From Vitreoscilla sp. (GTDB lineage Bacteria; Pseudomonadota; Gammaproteobacteria; Burkholderiales; Burkholderiaceae_C), in the NCBI GenBank assembly GCA_018780145.1, contig JADMKA010000018.1, positions 1 to 64,000 of the forward strand: a stretch of 64,000 bases of DNA, read 5' to 3'. The notes under the pieces are model-generated. The model saw nothing but the letters and a program-made list of their open reading frames with translations. It made no database searches and was not told where the DNA came from. Positions 7,746 through 16,316 of this stretch are shown here, piece by piece. Positions within the stretch are counted from its first letter, which is position 1. The number at the start of each line of letters is the position of its first letter. The position numbers were made by a program, and so were the translations under genes.

Positions 7746-10700
7746 GTGACGGCGCGGGACGAATTTTCAACAAAGACGAAGGCCATGCTCGCTGGACGTG
7801 CGGGCCACGCATGCTCGAATCCCGACTGCCGGCTCCCCACGTCCGGAGCCGCGCTCGGTGATGAAAACAAGGTCGTCACTGTGGGCGTTGCTGCGCACAT
7901 AAAAGCAGCAGCACCAGGCGGCCCGCGCTATGACCCGTTGCAACCGGCCGAAGAGCGACGCCATGCATCGAACGGCATTTGGCTCTGCAGCACGCACGCG
8001 AAGCAGATCGACGACGACCCAGCGCATTTCAGAGTAGGCAAACTCAAAGGTTGGAAACAGAAGGCCGAAGAGAGGTCCGCGCTCGCGATCCTCACACTTC
8101 AGGCACCCAATGCAAGCTCTGTGGAACTGGAAGCCAAGCCGGCAACGGCTGATCTGGCGCAGCGGCTTGGCCTTCCACCGCAGGACACCGTTTTGTCCGT
8201 GACGGCGCGGCTACGGCAAGCCGCTGCGCGCGACCTCGTTGCATTCGTCGAGGCACTGAAGTCCCCAATCAACGCAATTCCCCTTGGACTGCGGCTGATC
8301 GACAGTCAGCAGGTCACCTCGTTCGAGGCGGCAGGGCTAGCGGCGGCCATTGGTACCTTCAACGAGATCGTCGTTGTCGCACCGCCAGGGACAGGGAAGA
8401 CGACCACACTGCTCCAGGTTGCACGCTGCATCGCGGCCAACGAAACGCTTGTCGCGACATTCATTCCCCTCAGCGAGTGGTCAGCGCAGACTCATGCGCT
8501 CCTGCAGTCCGTCGTCCAAAGGTCGGCGTTTGCCGGCGAGCGCGAAGAGCATCTGAAGCTTCTTGCCGATGCAGGCCGCTTGATCCTCGTCATGGACGGC
8601 TGGAATGAGCTGGATACAGCGTCGCGGAAGCGGCTGCGGGCCGAAATTCAAGGCATGCAGCGTGACTATCCAAGCCTCGGTATTGTCATGAGCACGCGCG
8701 TTCAGGCGATGGACGTGCCGATCTCGGGACCCGTCGTCGAGATTGAACCCCTGTCAGAGACGCAGCAGCTGATGATCGCGCGCACGTACCGCGGCGACGC
8801 AGGGGAAAGAATTCTGGACGAAGCTTGGCGGACTCGCGGCTTGCGCGATCTCGTGGCAATTCCGCTGTACCTGACAACGCTGCTTTCTGACACTCCAGGT
8901 GCAAGTCTCCCAACCACGAAGGAGGAAGTGCTTCGCCTCTTCGTTGCCCGGATCGATCAGAACGCCAACACCCGCGAAGCCTTGAGCGACGTTGCCTTTG
9001 GCTTCCACGCCGAGATGCTGTCGGCGATCGCGGCGGAGGCGACCATCGCGGACAGCGTGACCGTGTCGAATCATCGTGCCAGGAGCGTGATAAGTGGGGT
9101 GACCGGTCGGCTTGTGCTGGACGGGCAGATAAGTACGGCGCCCCAACCCGATGCTGTCTTGACGGCGCTCGTGAGCTATCACCTCTTGGTGCAGACCGCG
9201 AGCGGCGTTGAATTTCAGCACCAGCAGTTCCAAGAGTGGTTCGCGTCGCACGAGGTAGGGACACTTATGCGGACCGCGGCAACCGGCGAAGGTGCAGCGC
9301 AACAACGGCTGCGCACCGCAATCATCAATGCATACGCCTGGGAAGAAGCGGTGCTGTTTGCGTGCGAGAGAGCATCGCGCGGCGGTGCAGAAGCCTTGCC
9401 GGGCGTCGCGATCTTGGTTCTTGATGCGCTGGCAATTGATCCGATGCTTGCCGCAGAAGCGATCTATCGCAGCTCGGAGGCCCTGTGGGGCATCGTGAAA
9501 GATCAGGTCATCGCATTTGTGGCCCAGTGGCATAGGCCGACTGAGATCGACCGCGCGGTGCGCTTCATGATTAAGACGGGTCGGCCTGAGTTCGCGGAGT
9601 CCATTTGGGCGTTTGTCGCGAGCCCCAACGATCAGACATATCTGGAAGCGCTGCGTGCTGGGGGCCGCTTCCGGCCGGCAGTTTTGGGCAGCAACGCGGC
9701 GGAACGCATTGCACAGCTGACACCAACACACCGGTCGCATGTGCTGTCCGAGCTGGTGATGAATGGCGGCATTGAAGGAATCGAAACCGCCACAGAGATT
9801 GCCCTTTCGGACGACAGCGCGGAAGTAAAAGTCGCGGTCGCGGAATCGCTGCATTTCCGGCAGGCGAACCGCCAGATGCAACACCTACTGGCGAACGTCC
9901 CCCGTGAAGTTTGGCAAGAACTGGCACGCAAAGGGTACGGTGAGGAGTCGCTTGAACCGGAGATGGCCGAGCGCCTGCGCCAGGAGTCCAGTCGATTGCT
10001 CGACGAAGAGCAAAGCCCTGCGCGGAAACTGCACGCGCTCCTGCGTGGTGCGGGCAACCGGCATGACGTAGCCGCAGCGGTTCGGTCCCTGATCGAGACG
10101 GCCGACTTCAGTGACAAGGAAGATCGCGGCGGTGACGCCATCTACGAAGCGAGCCGGCAATACCCAGGCGAAGTGAAAGATGCGCTCATTGGCCGACTGA
10201 TTCGGAGACTGCCGTTCCCCTTCCGCGTCGAAAATCTGCTCAATAGCATTGGCCTTGTCTTCGATGATGGGCCTATTGCCGAGCTGCCCTTTGCGCCAGG
10301 AATCGACCGACAACTCGCCAACGGGGCGGTAGGGTTGCTTGGCCCGAACACGACGGGCAAGTTGATCGACACGCTGCCTGTCATGCGAGAGCAACTCAAG
10401 TTGTCACCACCGCCGATCACAAACGACGAATACCACCGCGTCCGCGGTCTGATCTCGCTGACGCCAATCGAATCGTTTGCGACGGCAGTGCTCAACCGTG
10501 CATCGACCTCAGACCCGAAGGCAATCGAGGAGCTAGCGGACCTACTCGCGCGTCATGGCGAAAGCGGTGATCGAGGGCGGTTAGGTCTTGGCGAATCGTC
10601 CCAGCTGGCGATGCTCGCTACCGTCGCGCAATGGGTAAACACTCTGCTGGCCGACGAAAGGACACCTCGACGCGCCTTAGGTGAAGTTGCCCGGGTCATC

Positions 10701-12197
10701 GAACGGCTGCCCGCTCCCGCACTGGCGGAGCCGCTGGCGCGCATGTTGGCCCGCGACTTGACGCAATGGGGCCAACAGCGCCAGGAACAGGCGGAAGCCC
10801 GAGCCAACGGTAGACACGACGGTGCATCAGAGGCCTATCACTCATGGACGCTGCAGTACGGCCGGGCGTTTGCGGCCATAGGTAGCGACGAAGCGATAGC
10901 AACTCTGCGGTCCTATCTGCTGGATGCCGGACATGGCAGCTTCGGCTTGGATGCCGCGCAAGCATTGCGCGCGATTTGGCAGCGGCAACAGGGGGGGCCG
11001 ATCGAGGGGCCGTTCAGAGGGCCGCCAGAGTTTTCAGATGTGAGGACTCGACGAGCGGAACGGCAGGGATCCACGAACCCCGTGACCTCCTCGTTTGCAG
11101 AGGCAATCTTTGATGCGGTGGATCAACTTCTTGAGAGAGAGCAAGACCGCGAAGCGCACACCCACGCGGTGCAGCTTGCTGCGATCGGCTTGGGTATTCC
11201 CTACGGCGACAAGCGGACAACCATCGATCGGCTGCTGCAGCTCGCTCTTCCGTACAGCACAAAGCTTGGATTGTTCACCGCTCTTGTCGGCGCCGGAGAG
11301 TTGATCGGGGCCAAATTGATCGTCGATGGCATCGCCGATCTGCTCGAAGAGGCGAAGACAAGACCTTGGTTGCTCGATGAAAATCAAGGCACGATCGACC
11401 GTTGGCTGCTGTTGTTGCCGTTCACGGATCGACCGGAAGCGACGCTTGAGGTGCTGGCGCTTCTGGCCCCTCAGAATCGCGTGCCTTGGCGCCTCAGGCC
11501 GCTGTTGTCAGCACTGGGTTTCGCCCCGTCCGAAGCAGCCGAGCAAGTTCTCTTGGCACTCGCCCAGGAGGATGGGCGGTTCCTCAACGAACATGGTTGG
11601 TTTACTGCACTGGAGAAGCGAAGCACGTTGTCGTCGCTGCGCATCATGCTCGAACTGATTTGTCAGGACAATACAAGGGGCCACCACGGCTCACCGGACA
11701 TGTGGACATTCGGACGCAGGCTTGCTACCGGGATGGAGACCTACCCAGAGTTCCGCGCGGATGTCTATGCGAAGCTCGCGTCGGCTATCTCATCGCACGC
11801 AAGGGCGATCGTGGAGTACGCCGTGGCCGAGGTGCCCGATGAAGCTGGGGTCATGCTTCTAATTGGCGGCCGCGCCTCCAGTGAACGGGCACTGGATGGG
11901 ATGCTCGGCAAAGCAATCGAGCACCTCGTCGTGGAGCAACGACCATTGTCAGACTGGATCGGTGCATACGAACAGATCAGCACGCCTGCCCCATCACTTC
12001 GAAAGCGCCTGTTCGAGATGGCACGCGTCCCGTCAGGCAAAGAGGCAAGTCTTGCGTCGGCATGTCTTGTTCACATCGACGAGTTGCGCGACAGGTATGG
12101 AGTAGCCTCCGGAGAGCCGCGACATCCGGACATCGGGTCGGGGGCACCATGGCCGTTGTTGACGATTGAAGGTCAGCCCCTGAGTGCGGTGCGATGA
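7746..12197 (+). CDS. HNH-STAND NTPase (Avs-like architecture), putative antiviral sensor-effector
   Basis: A 1483-residue protein. Residues 1-110 form an HNH-type nuclease domain with zinc ligands C23, C28 and C81 and the H51/N76/H84 set. A P-loop NTPase follows: Walker A APPGTGKTT at 212-220, Walker B RLILVMDGWNELD at 279-290, and a sensor-like STR near 315. The remaining 900 or so residues are alpha-helical and repeat-like, as expected for the sensor region of STAND proteins. Known STAND defence proteins (Avs families) pair an N-terminal effector with a central NTPase and C-terminal repeats that recognise a phage protein; this has the same order. I infer DNA cleavage by the HNH domain when the repeats bind a ligand. 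The start GTG at 7746 follows AAAGG. The PLD nuclease upstream is a likely partner. Confidence 0.8.
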   Translation: MTARDEFSTKTKAMLAGRAGHACSNPDCRLPTSGAALGDENKVVTVGVAAHIKAAAPGGPRYDPLQPAEERRHASNGIWLCSTHAKQIDDDPAHFRVGKLKGWKQKAEERSALAILTLQAPNASSVELEAKPATADLAQRLGLPPQDTVLSVTARLRQAAARDLVAFVEALKSPINAIPLGLRLIDSQQVTSFEAAGLAAAIGTFNEIVVVAPPGTGKTTTLLQVARCIAANETLVATFIPLSEWSAQTHALLQSVVQRSAFAGEREEHLKLLADAGRLILVMDGWNELDTASRKRLRAEIQGMQRDYPSLGIVMSTRVQAMDVPISGPVVEIEPLSETQQLMIARTYRGDAGERILDEAWRTRGLRDLVAIPLYLTTLLSDTPGASLPTTKEEVLRLFVARIDQNANTREALSDVAFGFHAEMLSAIAAEATIADSVTVSNHRARSVISGVTGRLVLDGQISTAPQPDAVLTALVSYHLLVQTASGVEFQHQQFQEWFASHEVGTLMRTAATGEGAAQQRLRTAIINAYAWEEAVLFACERASRGGAEALPGVAILVLDALAIDPMLAAEAIYRSSEALWGIVKDQVIAFVAQWHRPTEIDRAVRFMIKTGRPEFAESIWAFVASPNDQTYLEALRAGGRFRPAVLGSNAAERIAQLTPTHRSHVLSELVMNGGIEGIETATEIALSDDSAEVKVAVAESLHFRQANRQMQHLLANVPREVWQELARKGYGEESLEPEMAERLRQESSRLLDEEQSPARKLHALLRGAGNRHDVAAAVRSLIETADFSDKEDRGGDAIYEASRQYPGEVKDALIGRLIRRLPFPFRVENLLNSIGLVFDDGPIAELPFAPGIDRQLANGAVGLLGPNTTGKLIDTLPVMREQLKLSPPPITNDEYHRVRGLISLTPIESFATAVLNRASTSDPKAIEELADLLARHGESGDRGRLGLGESSQLAMLATVAQWVNTLLADERTPRRALGEVARVIERLPAPALAEPLARMLARDLTQWGQQRQEQAEARANGRHDGASEAYHSWTLQYGRAFAAIGSDEAIATLRSYLLDAGHGSFGLDAAQALRAIWQRQQGGPIEGPFRGPPEFSDVRTRRAERQGSTNPVTSSFAEAIFDAVDQLLEREQDREAHTHAVQLAAIGLGIPYGDKRTTIDRLLQLALPYSTKLGLFTALVGAGELIGAKLIVDGIADLLEEAKTRPWLLDENQGTIDRWLLLLPFTDRPEATLEVLALLAPQNRVPWRLRPLLSALGFAPSEAAEQVLLALAQEDGRFLNEHGWFTALEKRSTLSSLRIMLELICQDNTRGHHGSPDMWTFGRRLATGMETYPEFRADVYAKLASAISSHARAIVEYAVAEVPDEAGVMLLIGGRASSERALDGMLGKAIEHLVVEQRPLSDWIGAYEQISTPAPSLRKRLFEMARVPSGKEASLASACLVHIDELRDRYGVASGEPRHPDIGSGAPWPLLTIEGQPLSAVR

Positions 12198-12535
12198 AAC
12201 CCATATTTGACTTCTATGCAGGTGTCTCCGGCCTTGAGCTTCAATTGACCTGTTCGACTGGCGGCGGCTGGCGGAAAGACGTGATCGACTGTCCCGTCTC
12301 GCACTGTTCGGATTGGCCGCTTCGCCGCCTGTGTTCCATCTTTTGGCCTCACGACCCGATGGCGGATGGCGTGCCAGACGACTTCACGATCTCACGATCG
12401 ACCCAGGCATCCAGTATGAGTGACCAGTTTGGCGGAGGAATACTCTGCCAAAAGCAGCGCCCAGTCTCAAGGGGGCTGGATCTTGAGCAACGACCGTGGC
12501 GGATGGCGTGGTGTGCCCGGCGTCAACTATCCTGA
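12194..12535 (+). pseudogene. Short fragment after the STAND gene, possible broken gene
   Basis: A 113-codon frame whose ATG overlaps the STAND stop (ATGA). The middle reads GGWRKDVIDCPVSHCSDWPLRR, which looks like a genuine Cys-rich protein segment. The later part runs into the repeat region and reads as low-quality sequence. I treat it as a gene remnant joined to the end of the cassette rather than an intact gene. Confidence 0.35.
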
Positions 12536-12633
12536 GCTCAAGGTAATTGTCGGCCGCCACGTGGTGGTCGATTTCGCAATCGACTCGGGCATCTAGTATG
12601 TGCAACCGGTTTGGTGGAGAGTCTCTCCGCCAA
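12352..12633 (+). repeat. Two imperfect direct repeats, each ending in a hairpin
   Basis: Both copies share GGCGGATGGCGTG (12361-12373 and 12498-12510) and, further on, a 55-nt block beginning ATCGAC (12397-12452 and 12579-12634). Each block ends in a stem-loop: 12428-12437/12443-12452 (10-bp stem, 1 mismatch) and 12611-12621/12623-12633 (11-bp stem, 1 mismatch). They lie 230 bp from the end of the tyrosine recombinase gene. Recombination site or small-RNA roles are both possible. Confidence 0.6.
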
Positions 12634-12866
12634 TCGGAGAGAAGATCTCGATCTCTGATGCAGCGTCAGTCCGCTCCATCGCGAAGGTCCGCTCCCCGCT
12701 GCAATCGCGTGTGACTGCTTGTGGCCGGGAGCGTGAGTACGCGGCCGCGCCAGAGAGCTGACAGTCGCCGACATGCCCATGCGCCGGACGAGGCCCGGTC
12801 TGCCACACGGGACGGAACCGGCCGGCAAGCGGGGTCTCGCATGCCGGGCGGCGTCCTGTGTAGCCT
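12634..12866. other. Non-coding spacer downstream of the recombinase
   Basis: About 230 bp with no convincing gene. A short repeated motif related to the hairpin arms (CCAATCGGAGAGAAG) continues at its left end. It may contain an attachment site. Confidence 0.35.
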
Positions 12867-13490
12867 TCAGATCTCAGTCTGCTCGGAGATTTCCAAAGCA
12901 TCATCCACCTCGATGCCAAGGTAGCGCACAGTGGATTCAAGTTTGCGATGGCCGAGGAGCAACTGCACAGCCCGGAGATTCTTCGTCCGTCGATAGATGA
13001 GCGTCGCCTTGGTTCGCCTCATCGAGTGCGTGCCGTAGTCTGCCGGGTCGAGACCCAGTTCTTCGACCCAGTGCTCGAGGATACGGGCGTACTGCCTGGT
13101 TCCCAGGTGAGGGGAGTCGTGAATGCGGCTCGGAAACACAAAGTCGTCTGCCGTCAGTCCGGCTTGCTTGATCCACTTCTGTACAGCGTCTCGGGTCGCC
13201 GCCGTGATCTCGAACTGGACCGGGCGCTGCGTCTTGTGCTGCATGACCATCGCGCGAGATGCCACCTGGTCGCCGTGGCAGAGGTCCCGGACCTTCAGTC
13301 CTACCAGGTCACAGCCGCGGAGCTTGCTGTCGATTCCCAGATTGAAGAGTGCCAACTCGCGCACCCGGTTCTCCATCTGCAGGCGAACTCGGAGCGCCCA
13401 GATGTCCTTGAGCTTGAACGGCGCCTTCTGACCGACGATCTTGCCCTTGTTCCATGGCTCGCGATGAACAACGGTGGCAACGGATTCCAT
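12867..13490 (-). CDS. Small tyrosine recombinase/integrase
   Basis: A 207-residue site-specific recombinase with the full catalytic set: R58 (KLRGCDLVGL), K86 (QHKTQRP), H155 and R158 (THSMRRTK), H181 (LLLGHRKLEST) and the nucleophile Y190 (VRYLGIEVDD). It lacks the large N-terminal core-binding domain of phage integrases, but this short form is a recognised family common on plasmids and integrative elements. It is therefore probably complete, not truncated. Two hairpin-bearing repeats lie just beyond its 3' end and two small genes lie divergently upstream. It may mobilise the adjacent cassette; its target site is unknown. Confidence 0.88.
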   Translation of the reverse strand: MESVATVVHREPWNKGKIVGQKAPFKLKDIWALRVRLQMENRVRELALFNLGIDSKLRGCDLVGLKVRDLCHGDQVASRAMVMQHKTQRPVQFEITAATRDAVQKWIKQAGLTADDFVFPSRIHDSPHLGTRQYARILEHWVEELGLDPADYGTHSMRRTKATLIYRRTKNLRAVQLLLGHRKLESTVRYLGIEVDDALEISEQTEI

Positions 13491-13775
13491 GATGGACTCC
13501 CATCAGGTTGAGGGGCAGGAAAGATGCGCCTTCGACAAAGTCATCGGATTGCCATGGGTCAAGGTGTCAATGACCGGATGAGACACGCCGCACACCGGGT
13601 CCATCGGGCCGCTGACTGGCCGCGCGGGCTGTTGGCAGTCGAAACGGTCGTGCTCGCCACAAACCGATTTGTGGTTCTGGCGCTCGGCGCCAACGCGTTG
13701 CGCGCCAGATACGGGGGCGCCGACGCTGCTTCCAGTCTCCACTGCCTCCCATGGCGGATATGCTGTGGCCTTGCC
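13491..13775. promoter_or_regulatory. Divergent intergenic region with an inverted repeat
   Basis: It lies between the recombinase (minus) and the zinc-ribbon gene (plus). It contains the perfect inverted repeat CCACAAA-CCGA-TTTGTGG at 13655-13672 and a CAACGCGTTG palindrome nearby. An operator or recombination site is plausible. Confidence 0.4.
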
Positions 13776-14075
13776 ATGTACATCACCGACCTCACGCACT
13801 TTCTCGACAAGTCCGGCGCGATTGGCCCGGTCAAAGGCCCTGCGCGCGCGATGGCTCAGTTCCACGTCGATGCGGTCGCACATGCCTCCGACAGCACGTC
13901 AGAGGCCCTTCCCGCGCCCAAGTGCTTCAAGTGCAAGAAGGGCGTCGTCGAAGCGGTCTTGGCACAGGACAATGCGGTCGTGTGGGTCTGCCCCAAGTGC
14001 CGCATAGAGGGACGCATCTCGAACTGGCAGGGCAGCCTCTGGGACCTGCGGAACCGCCCACCGACGTCAGGCTGA
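13776..14075 (+). CDS. Small zinc-ribbon protein linked to the recombinase
   Basis: A 99-residue protein starting MYITDLTHFLDKSGAIGP. Two CxxC pairs (CFKC and CPKC, about 33 residues apart) form a probable zinc ribbon. The segment RISNWQGSLWDL is distinctive; I recall similar small proteins on plasmids and integrative elements but have no function for them. The ATG at 13776 is preferred: the longer upstream frame has a poor, Arg-rich composition. It diverges from the recombinase and is followed 18 bp later by another small gene, so the two probably form an operon. Confidence 0.65.
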   Translation: MYITDLTHFLDKSGAIGPVKGPARAMAQFHVDAVAHASDSTSEALPAPKCFKCKKGVVEAVLAQDNAVVWVCPKCRIEGRISNWQGSLWDLRNRPPTSG

Positions 14076-14092
14076 CCAGAACGGCGAATACG

Positions 14093-14542
14093 GTGAAGCT
14101 GTCATCGAAGCTATTCCTGCTGTCCGCTGACGACACGCTGCATGCGCTGGCCAGCACCGCCTTCATGCGCATGCTTCGGCAGGAAGACTTGGCCCGTGTA
14201 CCCGACTTTGCCGGACAGCGTGTGCGGCAAGCCAGCATCGTCGTCCAAGTGGTCGACGGCACGCCGTCGCGGATGGTGCACTCGACCTTCTCCATTCTTG
14301 ACATCAAGGCCGATGGCTTTCTGGATGTCGAGCGCCTGAACACCCAGCAAATCGCCCGACTGGACGTGAGGTTTGATCGTTCCTGCGCTGCCGATAAGGT
14401 CGCCGGCGGGCCTGTCGTCGACGCTGCCCAGAGATTTGTCGCCCGGGGCGGCTCCTGGGAGCCTGACGCGCGCCTTCTGCGCCGCATCGAAGCCGCCGCG
14501 CTGGGACAGGTGTCGTGCCCTTGGGCTCGACTGCTACGGTGA
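14093..14542 (+). CDS. Hypothetical protein paired with the zinc-ribbon gene
   Basis: A 149-residue soluble protein beginning VKLSSKLFLLSADDTLHALA from a GTG at 14093, 18 bp after the zinc-ribbon stop. It has a mixed alpha/beta look with no membrane segment or known motif. The reading frame is open far upstream, but that part overlaps the zinc-ribbon gene out of frame, so the GTG start is favoured. Its position suggests co-expression with the zinc-ribbon protein as recombinase accessory genes. Confidence 0.5.
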   Translation: MKLSSKLFLLSADDTLHALASTAFMRMLRQEDLARVPDFAGQRVRQASIVVQVVDGTPSRMVHSTFSILDIKADGFLDVERLNTQQIARLDVRFDRSCAADKVAGGPVVDAAQRFVARGGSWEPDARLLRRIEAAALGQVSCPWARLLR

Positions 14543-14895
14543 CGGACTGGAGGCAAGGCAGCGAATTGGTTCGCCAGCATTGATGAGCGCACGCCTCCAC
14601 GCCCAGCGGCCTGCTTCAGATCTCGACCTGATCGCGTCGAACGGCAGCTTACCTTTGCAGCCAGGAATCTCCGGTCCCGGCCATCAACTGTCATTCGACC
14701 TGCCAACCGAAACCCGACACTTGCGCAGGGCAGATGAACCACGACCTGCACCTCACGGTCTGGTCGCAAGCCCCCCACTCTTGCAGGACGTGAAACACTG
14801 ACTTGGCGCGCTCAGGCATTCCGCTGCGCGGCAAACGCGGCCACAGTCACGGTCTTGCGCCGCCCATGCAGCGGCGCAGCCCCACGGAGCCCTCC
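14543..14895. other. Gap at the probable end of the mobile block
   Basis: About 350 bp with no convincing gene. It separates recombinase-linked genes from the detoxification genes and is a candidate right boundary of mobile block A. I saw no clear direct repeat marking an att site. Confidence 0.35.
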
Positions 14896-15528
14896 ATGTC
14901 CCACGCCTTCGCAGAGATCGCCTTCACGCCTTCAGTCAAGGCCGCGCAGCAGCGCGACGGCAGTCGGTCGAACTACGCACGCAATTTCGAAGGCGACGCC
15001 GAGGTCTTCAACGACCGCCTTGGCGAGGCCGAGGTCGACTTCATCGCCGCGCAGCGCAGCTTCTACATGGCCACGGTGTCCGAGACCGGTTGGCCCTACC
15101 TCCAGCACCGCGGCGGTCCGAGCGGCTTCCTGAAGGTGCTGGACGACAGGACCCTGGCCTTCGCCGACTACGCCGGCAACCGGCAGCTCATCAGCGTGGG
15201 CAACCTGGCCACGAACGACCGCGTCGCGCTGATCCTGATGGACTACGCGCAGCGCGTGCGGCTCAAGCTGCTGGGCCGCTTGGCCGTGCAGGACCTGGCA
15301 CCAAAGGATGCGTTGGCCAGGACATTGATCGACCCGGCTTACCGCGCGCGGCCACAGCGCGCCATGGTCATCACCGTCGAAGGCTTCGACTGGAACTGCC
15401 CGCAGCACATCCCCGTGCGCATCGACGCCGAAGACGTGCAGCGGGCCCTGGATCAGCGCGATGCGCGCATCGCTGAACTGGAAGCACGGCTTGCGCAACG
15501 CGTCGCTGGCCTGCCCGCATCCGGCTGA
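14896..15528 (+). CDS. Pyridoxamine-phosphate-oxidase-like flavoprotein
   Basis: A 210-residue member of the PNPOx-like FMN-binding split-barrel superfamily. The core runs from about residue 50 ([29 protein letters not shown]) through [22 protein letters not shown], typical of this group. It is a predicted FMN- or F420-type reductase/oxidase, not a true pyridoxal enzyme. The ATG at 14896 has GGAG about 7 nt upstream; an earlier frame start lacks that. A coiled C-terminus ([17 protein letters not shown]) follows. It precedes a glutathione transferase and a second PNPOx-like protein fused to a reductase, suggesting a shared redox detoxification role. Confidence 0.8.
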   Translation: MSHAFAEIAFTPSVKAAQQRDGSRSNYARNFEGDAEVFNDRLGEAEVDFIAAQRSFYMATVSETGWPYLQHRGGPSGFLKVLDDRTLAFADYAGNRQLISVGNLATNDRVALILMDYAQRVRLKLLGRLAVQDLAPKDALARTLIDPAYRARPQRAMVITVEGFDWNCPQHIPVRIDAEDVQRALDQRDARIAELEARLAQRVAGLPASG

Positions 15529-15662
15529 CCCTCCGCCGCCCGCCTGTCAGCGGGCTGTGCGACCAAGCGTTCCCCTGTCTGTCTGCCCCGTCCCTGCTTC
15601 GTTCGCGTGGGGGCGAAGGCCCCATTCGCCCGCGAACCATCCACCACTCCAGGAGATTTTCC

Positions 15663-16283
15663 ATGTCCATCACGCTCCACGGCTTTCCGCTGTCCGGCCA
15701 CTCGCACCGCGTTCAACTGGCGCTGTCCCTGATGGGGCTGCCGCACCAGGTGGTGCAGGTGGACCTGAAGAACGGCGCGCACAAGTCGCCCGAGTTCCTC
15801 AAGCTCAACCCCTTCGGCCAGGTGCCGGTGCTCGACGACGGCGGCACCACGCTGTTCGACTCCAACGCCATCCTGATCTACCTGGCCACCAAGTACGACG
15901 CCGACCGCCGCTGGCTGCCGCGCGACCCCAAGGGCCAGGCCGACGTGCAGGCGTGGTTGTCGGTGGCGGCCGGCCAGATCGCCTTCGGCCCGGCAGCGGC
16001 GCGCCTGATCACGGTGTTCGGCGCCAAGCGGGATGCGCAAGAGGTCATCGACCGTGCACACGGCCTGCTCAAGGTCATGGACGCGCAACTGGCCACGCGC
16101 CCCTTCCTGGTCGGCAACAGCGCCACGCTGGCCGACATCGCCGGCTACAGCTACATCTCGGCCGCGCCCGAAGGCAATGTCGACCTGTCTGCCTACGCCA
16201 ATGTGCGCGCTTGGCTGGCTCGCGTGGAAGCGTTGCCTGGCTTCGTGCCGTTCCAGAAGACACCGGTCGGCCTGGCGGCCTGA
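15663..16283 (+). CDS. Glutathione S-transferase
   Basis: A 206-residue cytosolic GST. The N-terminal thioredoxin-fold domain holds [11 protein letters not shown], the cis-Pro region GQVPVLDDG, and the glutathione-binding DSNAI motif. An all-helical C-terminal domain follows. It joins glutathione to electrophiles or reduces glutathionyl adducts; the substrate is not evident. CAGGAGA lies 6-7 nt before the ATG. It lies between two PNPOx-like genes on the same strand (33 bp before the next), probably one operon. Confidence 0.88.
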   Translation: MSITLHGFPLSGHSHRVQLALSLMGLPHQVVQVDLKNGAHKSPEFLKLNPFGQVPVLDDGGTTLFDSNAILIYLATKYDADRRWLPRDPKGQADVQAWLSVAAGQIAFGPAAARLITVFGAKRDAQEVIDRAHGLLKVMDAQLATRPFLVGNSATLADIAGYSYISAAPEGNVDLSAYANVRAWLARVEALPGFVPFQKTPVGLAA

Positions 16284-16316
16284 TCGTCACACGCCGCACC
16301 ACCCCGGGAGCCGACC

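Noticed and set aside
12352-12633. Integron attC sites
   Set aside because: The hairpin repeats lack the paired core sites (RYYYAAC and GTTRRRY) and the recombinase is not of the IntI type.
12867-13490. Truncated phage integrase
   Set aside because: R, K, H, R, H and Y catalytic residues are all present and the short length matches a known small recombinase family.
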